From assembly GCF_000568255.1 (NCBI RefSeq), contig NZ_KK037166.1, positions 1,609,881-1,673,880 of the forward strand: DNA of 64,000 nt. Reading direction: 5' to 3'. Below the pieces are notes generated by a model. It saw only the letters and a list, made by a program, of their open reading frames with translations, made no database searches and was not told where the DNA came from. Position numbers and translations under genes: made by a program. Source of the DNA: Kutzneria sp. 744 (GTDB lineage Bacteria; Actinomycetota; Actinomycetes; Mycobacteriales; Pseudonocardiaceae). Of the stretch, positions 51,526 to 60,112 are shown one piece after another (position 1 is the first letter of the stretch; every line of letters begins with the position of its first letter).

Positions 51526-52742
51526 TCAGGCCGATCGGCGCATGTGGTCGGCCGGGTTCTGCACGATGCGGTTGACCACGGAGCCGGCCGCGCCGCGAAC
51601 CGCCGCCTCCCAGCCGAGTCTGGACACCTCGACCTGCGGCTCCGTCCACCGAGCGCCCAACACCCTGGTCGCCATCTCGGCCTGCACCGGCTCCCGCAGC
51701 CACGGCGCCAGCAACGCGAACATGCCGCCCAGCAGCACGGCGTCCAGGTCGAGCAGGTTGACCATGCCGGCCAGGGCGACGCCGAGGGCCTCACCGGCCG
51801 TCCGCACGGCGTTGACGGCCCGCTCGTCGCCTGCCACCGCCCGTTCCACCAGCCGAGCCAACGGCCCGGCCGGGGTGGCCAGGGTCGTGCCGGTGCTGGG
51901 CGGCAGGCCGGCCGCGCGCAGGATCGCCTCCTGGCCGGCGATCGCCTCCAGGCAGCCGCGGGCGCCGCAGCCGCAGACGGGGCCGTCGGGCCGCACCGTC
52001 ACGTGACCGAGCTCCCGGCGAAGCCGTTGCGGCCACGGAACAGCTCGCCGCCGACGATCACGCCAGCGCCGATGCCGATCTCGCCCGAGACGTGGATGAA
52101 GTCGGTGCGGGTGGGCTCGCCGAACCACAACTCCCCCAGCGCCGCCAGGTTCGCCTCGTTCTCCACGCTGACCCGCGGCCACCCGGGCCGGGACAGGTCG
52201 TCCACCACCGCCACCTGGGTCCAGCCGAGATTCGGCGCGGAGGCCAGCAGCCCTTCGGCCGTCCGCACCAGGCCCGGCACGGCCGCCACGACGCCGGACG
52301 CCGACAGTCCGGCGGCTTTCGCCCCGTCCAACGCGGACTCCACCAGCCCCGCCGCCTCGGCCAGCACTTCGGCCACGGGCCGGTCCCGGTTGTCCGCCAA
52401 CGACACCGCCTGGTGCCGTGGGCGTCCGGACAGGTCGAGCACGCAGCACGCCAGGTAGTCCACGTTGATCTCGACGCCGACACCGACCGGCCCGTCGGGG
52501 TTGAGCCGCAGCGCTTGTCCGGGGCGGCCAACGCTGTTGCCGGCCGGCCCGGCCTCCACGATCAGCTCGTGGCGGGCCAGTTCGTCGACGAGGCTGGAGA
52601 CCGTGGCCTTGGTCAGGCCGGTCGCCGCGGCCACCTCGGCCCGCGACACGCCCTCGCCGTCGGCGATGCCGCGCAGCACCACACCCAGGTTGTGGTCGCG
52701 CATCCCCTGCTGTCTGACCGGGATACCGGCCGTTTCGCTCAC
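51526..52742 (-). CDS. ROK-family transcriptional regulator (one frameshift)
   Basis: A ROK repressor of about 405 residues: N-terminal MarR-like helix-turn-helix (VSRAEVAAATGLTKATVSSLVDEL) and a sugar-kinase-like domain with the zinc motif CGCGARGCLE. A run of three C (52014-52016) is one short: adding a base joins GRNGFAG to ELGHVTVRPDG and gives 406 codons. GTG start at 52742. The family senses sugars; no sugar-utilisation genes lie next to it apart from secreted glycosidases further along. Confidence 0.88.
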
Positions 52743-52874
52743 CTGGCGGAGTGTACGTAGTCGGGCGGCCGAAGGGGCCCTTGCCCGTTTCGTGGCGTCC
52801 GAGCGACCCCCCGTAATCGGTCACGGGGTCGGGCCGATGGGTCGGGTAGAGGGGCGAGGGGCGAGGAGCCGGCC

Positions 52875-53531
52875 ATGAGCATGAGCCGCACCATCCAGCG
52901 CGTGCTGACCGATCCGAACAATCCGGGGTCGCTGTCCGCGCGGGCGCGGGCCAAGCGGTGGAACGAGCTGACGCGGCGGTTCCCGTCGCTGGCGTCGATG
53001 CGGGTGCTCGATCTGGGCGGGCTGCCCGATTTCTGGCGGCAGTCGAGCATCCGGCCGGCCCATGTCACGACCGTGAACCTGGTGCCGGCGCAGGCCCCGG
53101 AGCCCTGGGTCGACCACGTCGTCGGCGACGCCTGCGCGCCGGAAGGCCTGTCGGGCAAGGAGTTCGACCTGGTGGTGTCGAATTCCCTGCTGGAGCACGT
53201 CGGTGGCTATTCCCGGCGGCGGCAGCTGGCGGACGTGATCCACGGGCATTCCGACCGGCACTGGGTGCAAACGCCCTACCGGTATTTCCCCATCGAGCCG
53301 CACTGGGCGTTCCCCGGGCTCCAGTTCCTGCCCGTGCCGGCCCGGGCCGCGGCCGTGCGCCTGTGGCCGCTGGGTCACGCCGCGATTCCCGGCCGCGCCG
53401 AGTCGACCGACGCCGTGCTGGCCACCGAGCTGTTGTCGCTGACGGAGATGCGCCTGCTGTTCCCCGACTCGGACATCTGGCACGAGCGCGCCGCCGGTCT
53501 GACCAAGTCCCTGGTCGCGGTGTGTGCTTGA
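52875..53531 (+). CDS. class I SAM-dependent methyltransferase
   Basis: A 218-residue protein with a Rossmann-type motif I (MRVLDLGGLPDFW), an acidic end of strand 2 region and the FDLVVSNSLLEHVGG motif IV typical of methyltransferase domain 11 proteins. The usual GxGxG is reduced to LGG. Divergent from the ROK regulator. Substrate is unknown. Confidence 0.8.
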   Translation: MSMSRTIQRVLTDPNNPGSLSARARAKRWNELTRRFPSLASMRVLDLGGLPDFWRQSSIRPAHVTTVNLVPAQAPEPWVDHVVGDACAPEGLSGKEFDLVVSNSLLEHVGGYSRRRQLADVIHGHSDRHWVQTPYRYFPIEPHWAFPGLQFLPVPARAAAVRLWPLGHAAIPGRAESTDAVLATELLSLTEMRLLFPDSDIWHERAAGLTKSLVAVCA

Positions 53532-53546
53532 AACCGTGTTTCGGTG

Positions 53547-53568
53547 TGCCGGAGAGCGGGACTCGCGG
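53547..53568 (+). repeat. dispersed intergenic motif, copy 2
   Basis: TGCCGGAGAGCGGGACTCGCGG just after the methyltransferase stop; matches copies at 50736 and 62155. Confidence 0.7.
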
Positions 53569-53731
53569 GGGGTTGAGGGTTACTCGACAGTGATGGAGCG
53601 AAAGGCTTTTCTGCGGTTTTTATCACGATCATGAGCACTTCACTGTCACGGTGGTGACGATTACTGACCGGAGTCAAAACCGGTCCCGTGTGGCAGAATC
53701 ACCGCACCACGACAGTTCTGGGGATGAAGCC

Positions 53732-54934
53732 ATGAGAACGACCGCCGAACGGCTGCCCAGGGAATTGGCGACACTGATCAGACCTCAGCTGGCCCCGCTG
53801 GCCGAGGACATCGTCCACACGATCCGGGCCACGATCCCGGAGTACGCGAAGCCGCTGGACGGCTGCTACGGGCAGGCCATCCGGCTGGGCGTCGACCAGG
53901 CGCTGAAGCAGTTCGTGGACCGCATCGCCGAACCCGACCGGCCCCGCGCCGACTTCGCCGAGGTGTACCGCCAGCTCGGCCGGCTGGAGGCCAGCGAGGG
54001 CCGCAGCCTCGACTCACTGCAGAAGGCCTACCGCCTCGGCACGCGCGTGGCGTGGCGGCACCTGATTCGGTTCAGGCAGCGCAGCGGCCTGCCCACGGCC
54101 ATGATGTTCACCCTCGGCGAGGCCACCCTGGCCTACGCCGACGAGCTGATCGCCCTGTCGGTCGAGGGCTACGCCGACATGCAGGCCCGCAGCGCGCAGG
54201 GCTTGCAACGGCGACGCAAGCGCCTGGTGCGGCTGCTGATCAGCGAGGAGGACCGGGACCGCCCCGAGGCGGCCGAGCTCGCCGCCCCCGCCCGCTGGCC
54301 GCTGCCGGCGCAGCTCTGCGTCGTGATGCTGGATCGTGTCAGCGGAGACTCCGTGCCCGAGCTGCCGGACACCGTGCTGGCCGATTTCCAGGGCGCCCAG
54401 GCCTGCCTGATCGTGCCCGATCCCGACGCCGCCGACTGGTGGTCCCGCTGCGCCGACGCGCTGCCCGGCTGGCGGGTGGTGATCGGGCCGACCACCGCCC
54501 TGTCCGACGCCGCCAAGTCGTACCGGCATGCGCAGCTGGCCCGGGAGCTGGTGCGGCGCAACACCATCGAGGACACCTCCCCGGTGCGGTGCGCCGATCA
54601 CCTGTCCACGCTGTGGCTGCTCACCGACGAGTTCCTGGTCGAGCAGCTCATCCGCACGCGCCTCGCGCCGCTGGCGCCGCTGACCGACAAGCAGCACAAG
54701 CGGCTGGGCGAGACGCTGCTGGCATGGCTGGAGACCCGCGGCGGCGCCCCCGAGATCGCCGCTCGCCTTCGTGTGCACCCGCAAACCGTGCGCTACCGCA
54801 TGCGGCAGGTGGAGCGCCTGTTCGGGGACCAGCTCCGCTGCCCCGACGCCCGTTTCGAGCTGGAGGTCGCCCTCCGCGCCGCCTCCCTCATCGAGCCTCC
54901 GCCCCAGGAGCAGGAGGACCGCGAAGCCGGCTAG
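53732..54934 (+). CDS. PucR/CdaR-type transcriptional regulator
   Basis: A 400-residue regulator with an N-terminal sensor domain (RsbT co-antagonist-like helical region, about 15-160) and a C-terminal PucR helix-turn-helix: GETLLAWLETRGGAPEIAARL then VHPQTVRYRMRQVERLFG. The ATG at 53732 was chosen over an upstream GTG at 53651 because family similarity begins there. It stands alone; the 200-base gap upstream contains the dispersed motif and no gene. Confidence 0.88.
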   Translation: MRTTAERLPRELATLIRPQLAPLAEDIVHTIRATIPEYAKPLDGCYGQAIRLGVDQALKQFVDRIAEPDRPRADFAEVYRQLGRLEASEGRSLDSLQKAYRLGTRVAWRHLIRFRQRSGLPTAMMFTLGEATLAYADELIALSVEGYADMQARSAQGLQRRRKRLVRLLISEEDRDRPEAAELAAPARWPLPAQLCVVMLDRVSGDSVPELPDTVLADFQGAQACLIVPDPDAADWWSRCADALPGWRVVIGPTTALSDAAKSYRHAQLARELVRRNTIEDTSPVRCADHLSTLWLLTDEFLVEQLIRTRLAPLAPLTDKQHKRLGETLLAWLETRGGAPEIAARLRVHPQTVRYRMRQVERLFGDQLRCPDARFELEVALRAASLIEPPPQEQEDREAG

Positions 54935-54992
54935 CACAGCACCTTCAAGTCCTCACCACAGGTTCCTGACATCTCGGCCGTAGCCTCCCGGC

Positions 54993-55988
54993 ATGCGAAC
55001 CGCACTCGGTATCGGAATTCTCTTCGCCGGCACGGTTTTCGTCGCGCCGACGGCGACGGCCGCGGACCATGTGGTGGTGCACGAGCAGGCGGTCAGCGCC
55101 GCCGACCAGCAGGCAGTGCTGGCCTACTGGACGCCGGAGCGGATCAGGGCGCTCATCGTGCCGTCCACTGTGCACAACCCGCCCAAGGCCGGCCCCGACG
55201 GCGCGCCCTGGACCGGGGAGAACCGGACGGTGGGCCGGCTGTTCTTCACCGACCACGGCGAGGACGCCAGCTGCACGGCGACGGTCGTGGACAGCGCCAA
55301 CCGCAGCACGGCGGTGACCGCCGGGCACTGCGTGAACAACACGGATCTGTTGGGGGACAACAACGCCTGGAACGCCAACGTGCTGTTCGTCCCCGGCTAC
55401 CACGACGGCCAGGCCCCGTACGGCGAGTTCGTCGGCCGGCTCGGCGTGGCCGACGCGACCTGGCTGCGCAACGACCAGCAGGACGCCGCCAAGTACGACC
55501 CGTACGACCAGGCCTTCGTGGTGCTGAACCCGAACGCCCAGGGCCAGCGGGTCCGGGACGCCGTCGGCGCCGCCCAGCACATCGGCTTCGACCGGCCCGG
55601 CGCCGTCGACCAGTTCCAGTTCGGCTATCCCCGCGCCAGCAGCGATCCCGCCCGTGACAACCTGCCCGAGTACACCGGCGAGCGGCCGGCCTTCTGCCAC
55701 GGCGTCGCCAAGGAGTACCCGGGACCGCCCGACTTTCCGGCCGGTCCCGACATGTGGGGTGCGGCCTGCACCATGGGTGGCGGCTCCAGCGGCGGCCCCC
55801 GGATCGCCGACTTCCACCACGGCATCGGCACCGTCGTCGGCGACAACACCCAGGGCGGCTATCTCACGACCGGCACAGACAACGTCTGTGCCACGCCAGA
55901 CCACTCGGGATGCGCGCGACACCTGGTCGGGCCGCAGTTCAGCGGCAAGATCACCAAACCGTTGTACGAACGCGCCCAGCATTCCTGA
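54993..55988 (+). CDS. secreted trypsin-like serine peptidase
   Basis: A 331-residue secreted peptidase with a signal peptide (cleavage near ATAA-D24). The catalytic triad is visible: His in TAGHC, Asp in YDPYDQAFVVL and Ser in GGGSSGGP. Cysteines around the His and Ser suggest disulphides. It resembles the peptidase S1 proteins secreted by many actinomycetes. Confidence 0.9.
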   Translation: MRTALGIGILFAGTVFVAPTATAADHVVVHEQAVSAADQQAVLAYWTPERIRALIVPSTVHNPPKAGPDGAPWTGENRTVGRLFFTDHGEDASCTATVVDSANRSTAVTAGHCVNNTDLLGDNNAWNANVLFVPGYHDGQAPYGEFVGRLGVADATWLRNDQQDAAKYDPYDQAFVVLNPNAQGQRVRDAVGAAQHIGFDRPGAVDQFQFGYPRASSDPARDNLPEYTGERPAFCHGVAKEYPGPPDFPAGPDMWGAACTMGGGSSGGPRIADFHHGIGTVVGDNTQGGYLTTGTDNVCATPDHSGCARHLVGPQFSGKITKPLYERAQHS

Positions 55989-56111
55989 CCTGTCGAACGA
56001 GTCGATCAGCGCAAAGAGCATCGAGAAAGGCACCGAACGGCCCATTGACCCCTGCTCACGCTCATCACTACCGTCAAGCGCGAATTTTTTTCATGTTTTA
56101 CAGGGAGCGTG

Positions 56112-57851
56112 ATGAGGGCACTGATCGCGGTGCTCGCGGCGGCGACGGCTGTGCTCAGCACGGCCCCCGCGGCGACAGCGGTAACGGAAACACGCGGCCT
56201 GACCGTCCACAACGGGACCTTTGTGGACGGTCATGGCCGCGAGGTCGTGTTGCGGGGCTTCAACATAGCCGGCGAGGTGAAGCTGGCCGAGAACGGTTTC
56301 CTGCCGTTCGCGAGCACGGCCGACGCACAGGCCTCGGCCGCGGCGATGCGCCGGCTCACCGGCGCCAACGCGGTCCGCTTCATGATCTCGTGGGCCGGCG
56401 TTGAACCGGTCAAGGGCCAGGTCGACACCGGCTATCTGACCAAGCTGACCGACCAGATGCGGGCCTTCCTGGACGCCGGCTTCGAGGTGCTGCCGGACTA
56501 CCACCAGGACCTCTACTCCCGCTACCTGTTCAACACCGGCAGCTGGTACAGCGGCGACGGCGCGCCGAAGTGGGTGGTGGACCAGGGCCACTACCCGCAG
56601 GAGAGCTGCGGCCTCTGTGTCCACTGGGGACAAAACGTCACGAACAACGGCGCGGTTACCGCGGCCACCAGCGACTTCTGGCACAACGCCAACGGCGTGC
56701 AGGACGAGTTCGTCAACCAGGCCACGCAGACCATGCGCTACCTGCACGACCACCTGAGCGCCGACGAGTTCGCCGGGCTCGCCGGCATGGACCCGTGGAA
56801 CGAGCCGTTCGCCGGCCGCTACGACAGCAACCAGACCAGCCAGTCCTGGGAGCAGACGGTGCTGTGGCCGTTCTTCCAGCGCTTCCGGCAGGCCATGGAC
56901 ACCGCCGGCTGGCCGGACAAGCCGGCCTTCGTCGAGCCGAACATGTTCTGGAACGCCAACATCTCGTTCCAGAAGCAGGTCGGCGGCTTCCTCGACACCG
57001 GCGCGATGGGCACCCGCTACGTCTTCAACACGCACTTCTACGACGAGCTGGCGCAGTCGGGCGTGTTCATGCCGGGCAAGGCCGGCGACGGCCAGTACTC
57101 GAACGACTTCGGCACGATCCGCGACCGCGCCACGGCACTGGGCACGGCGGCGATCGTCACCGAGTTCGGGCACCCGTTGACCGGCAACACGTCGGACAAG
57201 ACGCCGACCGTGGAGAAGGCGATGTACCAGGCGCTGGACTCACGGCTGTCCGGTGCGAACTGGTGGAGCCACCCGGCGCAGTCCGGCCCGGTGCTGTCGG
57301 GCACGCAGTGGCACTGGGACGTCTACAGTGGACAGCACCACGAGCTGATGAACGACAACCCGAGCAAGGTGCTGACCACGGCCGACGCCTGGAACGGCGA
57401 GGACTACTCGGCCGTGCAAGGAAATCAGCTCCGCCTGGATTCGCGGCTGCTGGACCGGCTGTACCCGGCGGCGGTGGCCGGCCACACGCTGGCGTTCACC
57501 TACGAGGACCGGTCGCGCGACGGCAGCCAGGTGCTGACCTGGAACCCGGTCCCCGGCTCCATGCCCGCCACGTCGGCGATCGTCGGCAGCGGCCGCTACG
57601 GCGTGCTGGTGTGGCAGGGATCGGCCTCGGACGCCCCGACGGAGCTGCACGTGCCGGCCGACATGAACGCAGTGGTGGTCTCGGATCTGACGGCCTCCCG
57701 CGCCGGCGACCGCCTGCTGCTGCCGGCCACGCCGGGCCTGCACTACGCGCTCGTGGCCGAGCCGTCGGCGACGCCGTCGGATGCCCAGCTCGCCGCCGCC
57801 CGTGCCGAACTCGCCCGCTGGGCGCCCTCAGCCACTGCCGGGAACTCCTAG
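56112..57851 (+). CDS. secreted GH5 glycoside hydrolase, endoglycoceramidase-like
   Basis: A 579-residue secreted enzyme: signal peptide (to about residue 22), GH5 TIM barrel (about 30-440) and a C-terminal beta domain (about 460-560). The acid/base Glu is in MDPWNEPFAG and the nucleophile in IVTEFGHPL. The N-terminal VVLRGFNIAGEVKL is typical of endoglycoceramidases and related glycolipid hydrolases. ATG at 56112 follows GGGAG; a GTG directly before it is less likely. Confidence 0.9.
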   Translation: MRALIAVLAAATAVLSTAPAATAVTETRGLTVHNGTFVDGHGREVVLRGFNIAGEVKLAENGFLPFASTADAQASAAAMRRLTGANAVRFMISWAGVEPVKGQVDTGYLTKLTDQMRAFLDAGFEVLPDYHQDLYSRYLFNTGSWYSGDGAPKWVVDQGHYPQESCGLCVHWGQNVTNNGAVTAATSDFWHNANGVQDEFVNQATQTMRYLHDHLSADEFAGLAGMDPWNEPFAGRYDSNQTSQSWEQTVLWPFFQRFRQAMDTAGWPDKPAFVEPNMFWNANISFQKQVGGFLDTGAMGTRYVFNTHFYDELAQSGVFMPGKAGDGQYSNDFGTIRDRATALGTAAIVTEFGHPLTGNTSDKTPTVEKAMYQALDSRLSGANWWSHPAQSGPVLSGTQWHWDVYSGQHHELMNDNPSKVLTTADAWNGEDYSAVQGNQLRLDSRLLDRLYPAAVAGHTLAFTYEDRSRDGSQVLTWNPVPGSMPATSAIVGSGRYGVLVWQGSASDAPTELHVPADMNAVVVSDLTASRAGDRLLLPATPGLHYALVAEPSATPSDAQLAAARAELARWAPSATAGNS

Positions 57852-57860
57852 AATCGCCGC

Positions 57861-58673
57861 ATGGCCGAGGCCACGCCGCTCGATCGCAAGCTCGGCATCA
57901 AGCCGGGCCACCTGGTGACGCTGCGGCATGCCCCGCCGGGGTGGATGTTCCCGGACGTGACAGTGCTGGAAGGCGACCCCCGGCGTGGCTGGTTCATACC
58001 ATGGTGGATTCACACATTGAGAGGTTGGATTAGCGCTAGGATGCTTCTGATCAGTACCGCAGGGTAATCGCCCAGCTAAGATTACGATTTATCGCATCTA
58101 TCCCCTGATGGTCCATTAGGTGCACTCAAAAACCCGATTACCTGTTCGATCTGGATCCTGCTGTATCAGAATGACCTTTTGATATTTAAGGCCAACTGGC
58201 GGAAGGCGCCCTCAAATTCTGTCTACCTTTCGCCGATAGACTAGAATTTATCTACTCGTCCATGCCGCCACGACCACATCAGGTGTTACGCGGACTCTAT
58301 AGCATGACGTGGGAGAACACTCACCCATACGATTAGGATAACTGGCGGGTTCATGGAGCCTTCGGGCAGACGGAAACTGTGCAGCGACACGAAAGTGTTC
58401 GCCGGGGCAGACGTCGTCCTCGCCTTCTACCGCCGCCACGCCGACCTCAGTGACGACGTCACCACCCTTGTGTCGGGACTGGCGGTGACGTCGTCGCTGT
58501 GGGTCTGCTGGCCCCGCCGCGCCGGTGGTCACCGCAGTGACATCACCGACAACCTGCTGCGCGAACTGCTGCTGCCGACCGGGCTGGTCGACGTCAAGGT
58601 CGCCGCGCTGTCACAGGACTGGTCGGGCCTGAAGTTCATGTGGCGCAAGGAACTTCGTCACCTCAGGGTGTGA
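57861..58673 (+). pseudogene. DUF3052-like protein split by an anomalous segment
   Basis: The 5' part (57861 to about 57990) encodes KLGIKPGHLVTLRHAPPGW and PDVTVLEGD; the 3' part (about 58360-58673) encodes ADVVLAFYRR, LWVCWPRRAGG and GLVDVKVAALSQDWSGLKF. Together these make a typical DUF3052-family protein. Between them lies about 350 bases of near-50% GC sequence with stops. Both halves are in the same frame, and removing 357 bases between the two GGTTCAT copies rejoins them. The 3' end overlaps the convergent membrane-protein gene by 11 bases. Confidence 0.8.
57998..58347. other. anomalous near-50% GC segment inserted in a gene
   Basis: GC is 146 of 300 bases over 58021-58320, against roughly 70% around it. 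There is no long frame, no terminal inverted repeat and no recognisable gene. GGTTCAT occurs at 57991-57997 and 58348-58354, which could be a 7-bp target duplication or chance. It looks like random filler or a misassembly. Confidence 0.7.
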
Positions 58674-59019
58674 CCTCGTGGTCGCGGTGGCGGCCGAGCT
58701 CGGCCGTCTGCTGCTCCTGGGCGTTCAACTGCTCGGCCAGCCGGTCCCGCTCACGGGCGGCGTCGTTGGCCTCCCGCCGCGCGGTCCGGTAGTCGGCCCG
58801 CGCCGCCCGACGGCGACGGCCGGCCACGGCCACCATCCACACGCCGAGGCAGAACACCAGGGCGATCACGATGCCGCCGAGAAAGATCTGCATATCGTTG
58901 GCGTTCGCCACGTGTTGCCCGAACGCGGTGATCTCGTGCCCGGCACCGGAGCCGTTGAACGCCACCGCGGTCACCGCTGCGGCGACCGACAGCACGATCA
59001 ACACGAGTCCGACGATCAT
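58663..59019 (-). CDS. small membrane protein with coiled tail, unknown function
   Basis: A 118-residue protein with two membrane helices (about 1-20 and 44-67) followed by a charged, probably helical cytoplasmic tail (RRRRAARADYRTARREANDAA region). No family recognised with confidence. It is convergent with and slightly overlaps the broken DUF3052-like gene. Confidence 0.75.
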   Translation of the reverse strand: MIVGLVLIVLSVAAAVTAVAFNGSGAGHEITAFGQHVANANDMQIFLGGIVIALVFCLGVWMVAVAGRRRRAARADYRTARREANDAARERDRLAEQLNAQEQQTAELGRHRDHEVTP

Positions 59020-59251
59020 GGCCGTTCACCTCCACTGGGGGCCCGTCCGGCCCGATGGCTGCGGTTACCCGTTCGGCGCCGACTCAAACGCGTGCGCCGA
59101 ACGGAGTCGCCGGGTTTGGGCAGTCGCAGCATCGGCGTGAGCGTTTACCGATAGCCCGTACGCAGCAAGACACGGAAAGCCGTTTCCGACGCGTAAAGCA
59201 ACCGAGGTCAATTCATCCCACCATCGGACAACGGGCCGTTTTCATGTTCCA

Positions 59252-59292
59252 CCGTTCAGTGGGTGCTCCGTTGTTACGACTGCGCTACCGTG
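59252..59292 (+). promoter_or_regulatory. conserved upstream block of DUF4360 gene 2
   Basis: CCGTTCAGTGGG (59252-59263) and GCTACCGTG (59284-59292) repeat the block before DUF4360 gene 1 with identical 20-base spacing. The rest of 59020-59338 shows no gene. Confidence 0.65.
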
Positions 59293-59338
59293 AGCCACGC
59301 GTGCGATCCTGTCGTGAAAAGTATTGGGAAGGAAACCC

Positions 59339-59965
59339 ATGCTTACTACGATGGCGGCTACCGGTATGGCATTATCGATGATCTTTGCCCCGGTTTCCGC
59401 TCCCGATTCCGCCCCGCCTTCAGGTCCGGTCACCGTCAACGTCGTGACGGTCAACGGATCCGGGTGCCCCGCCGGCACCGCCGCCGTGGCCGTCGCCTCG
59501 GACAACTCCGCGTTCACCGTCACCTACAGCCAATACCTGGCCCAGGCCGGGCCGCAGTCGGCGCCGACGGACATCAGGAAGAACTGCCAGCTGTCCCTGC
59601 GCGTCCATGTCCCCCAGGGGTTCACGTACGCGATCGCCGAGGCCGATTACCGGGGCTTCGCCGATCTTCACTCGGGCGCCTCCGGCATGGAACAGGCCAA
59701 CTATTACTTCCAGGGAACGTCGCCGACGGCGCGCGTCCCCCACCGGTTCTCGGGTCCGTTCTTCAACGACTGGGAGACGGTCGACAGGACCGATGTCGCG
59801 GCATTGGTCTTCGCGCCCTGCGGCGTCGACCGGAACCTCAATGTCAACACCGAGCTGCGCGTCGCGGCCGGCACCTCGGACCCGTCGACCACCAGTTTCA
59901 TGACGATGGACTCCACGGACGGAAGTGTTAACACCATTTATCGCTTCGCCTGGAAGGAATGTTGA
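59339..59965 (+). CDS. secreted DUF4360 protein 2
   Basis: A 208-residue paralogue of the protein encoded at 50021, with the same landmarks (SGCPAGTAAVAVASDN, KNCQLSLRVHVP, FTYAIAEADYRG, FAPCG) and a signal peptide ending near residue 22. The ATG is preceded by TATTGGGAAGGAAACCC, almost as in copy 1; an in-frame upstream ATG (59324) lies within this shared leader and is less likely. Function is unknown. Confidence 0.88.
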   Translation: MLTTMAATGMALSMIFAPVSAPDSAPPSGPVTVNVVTVNGSGCPAGTAAVAVASDNSAFTVTYSQYLAQAGPQSAPTDIRKNCQLSLRVHVPQGFTYAIAEADYRGFADLHSGASGMEQANYYFQGTSPTARVPHRFSGPFFNDWETVDRTDVAALVFAPCGVDRNLNVNTELRVAAGTSDPSTTSFMTMDSTDGSVNTIYRFAWKEC

Positions 59966-59980
59966 TCTTTTTCGGCCGGA

Positions 59981-60007
59981 TCGGTGGCGCTCCCCCGGCG
60001 CCACCGA
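59981..60007 (+). terminator. terminator after DUF4360 gene 2
   Basis: 10-bp stem TCGGTGGCGC/GCGCCACCGA with a 7-base loop, 15 bases after the stop. Confidence 0.8.
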
Positions 60008-60064
60008 CCCGCTGACAGCTTCCCGGCCTCGTCGGCGTCCTCCGCACGCGGCGCCCGGTCAGGC

Positions 60065-60108
60065 CCCACCGGCGCCCGGTTCCAGCCGCCCAACCGGGCG
60101 CCGGTGGG
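60065..60108 (-). terminator. terminator of the FAD monooxygenase gene
   Basis: A 17-bp perfect stem (60065-60081 with 60092-60108) and 10-base loop, 4 bases beyond the monooxygenase stop on the minus strand. Confidence 0.9.
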
Positions 60109-60112
60109 CTCC

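Noticed and set aside
57991-58354. Insertion sequence or MITE
   Set aside because: Despite 7-bp flanking repeats there is no transposase, no terminal inverted repeat, and the sequence looks random; reported instead as an anomalous segment.
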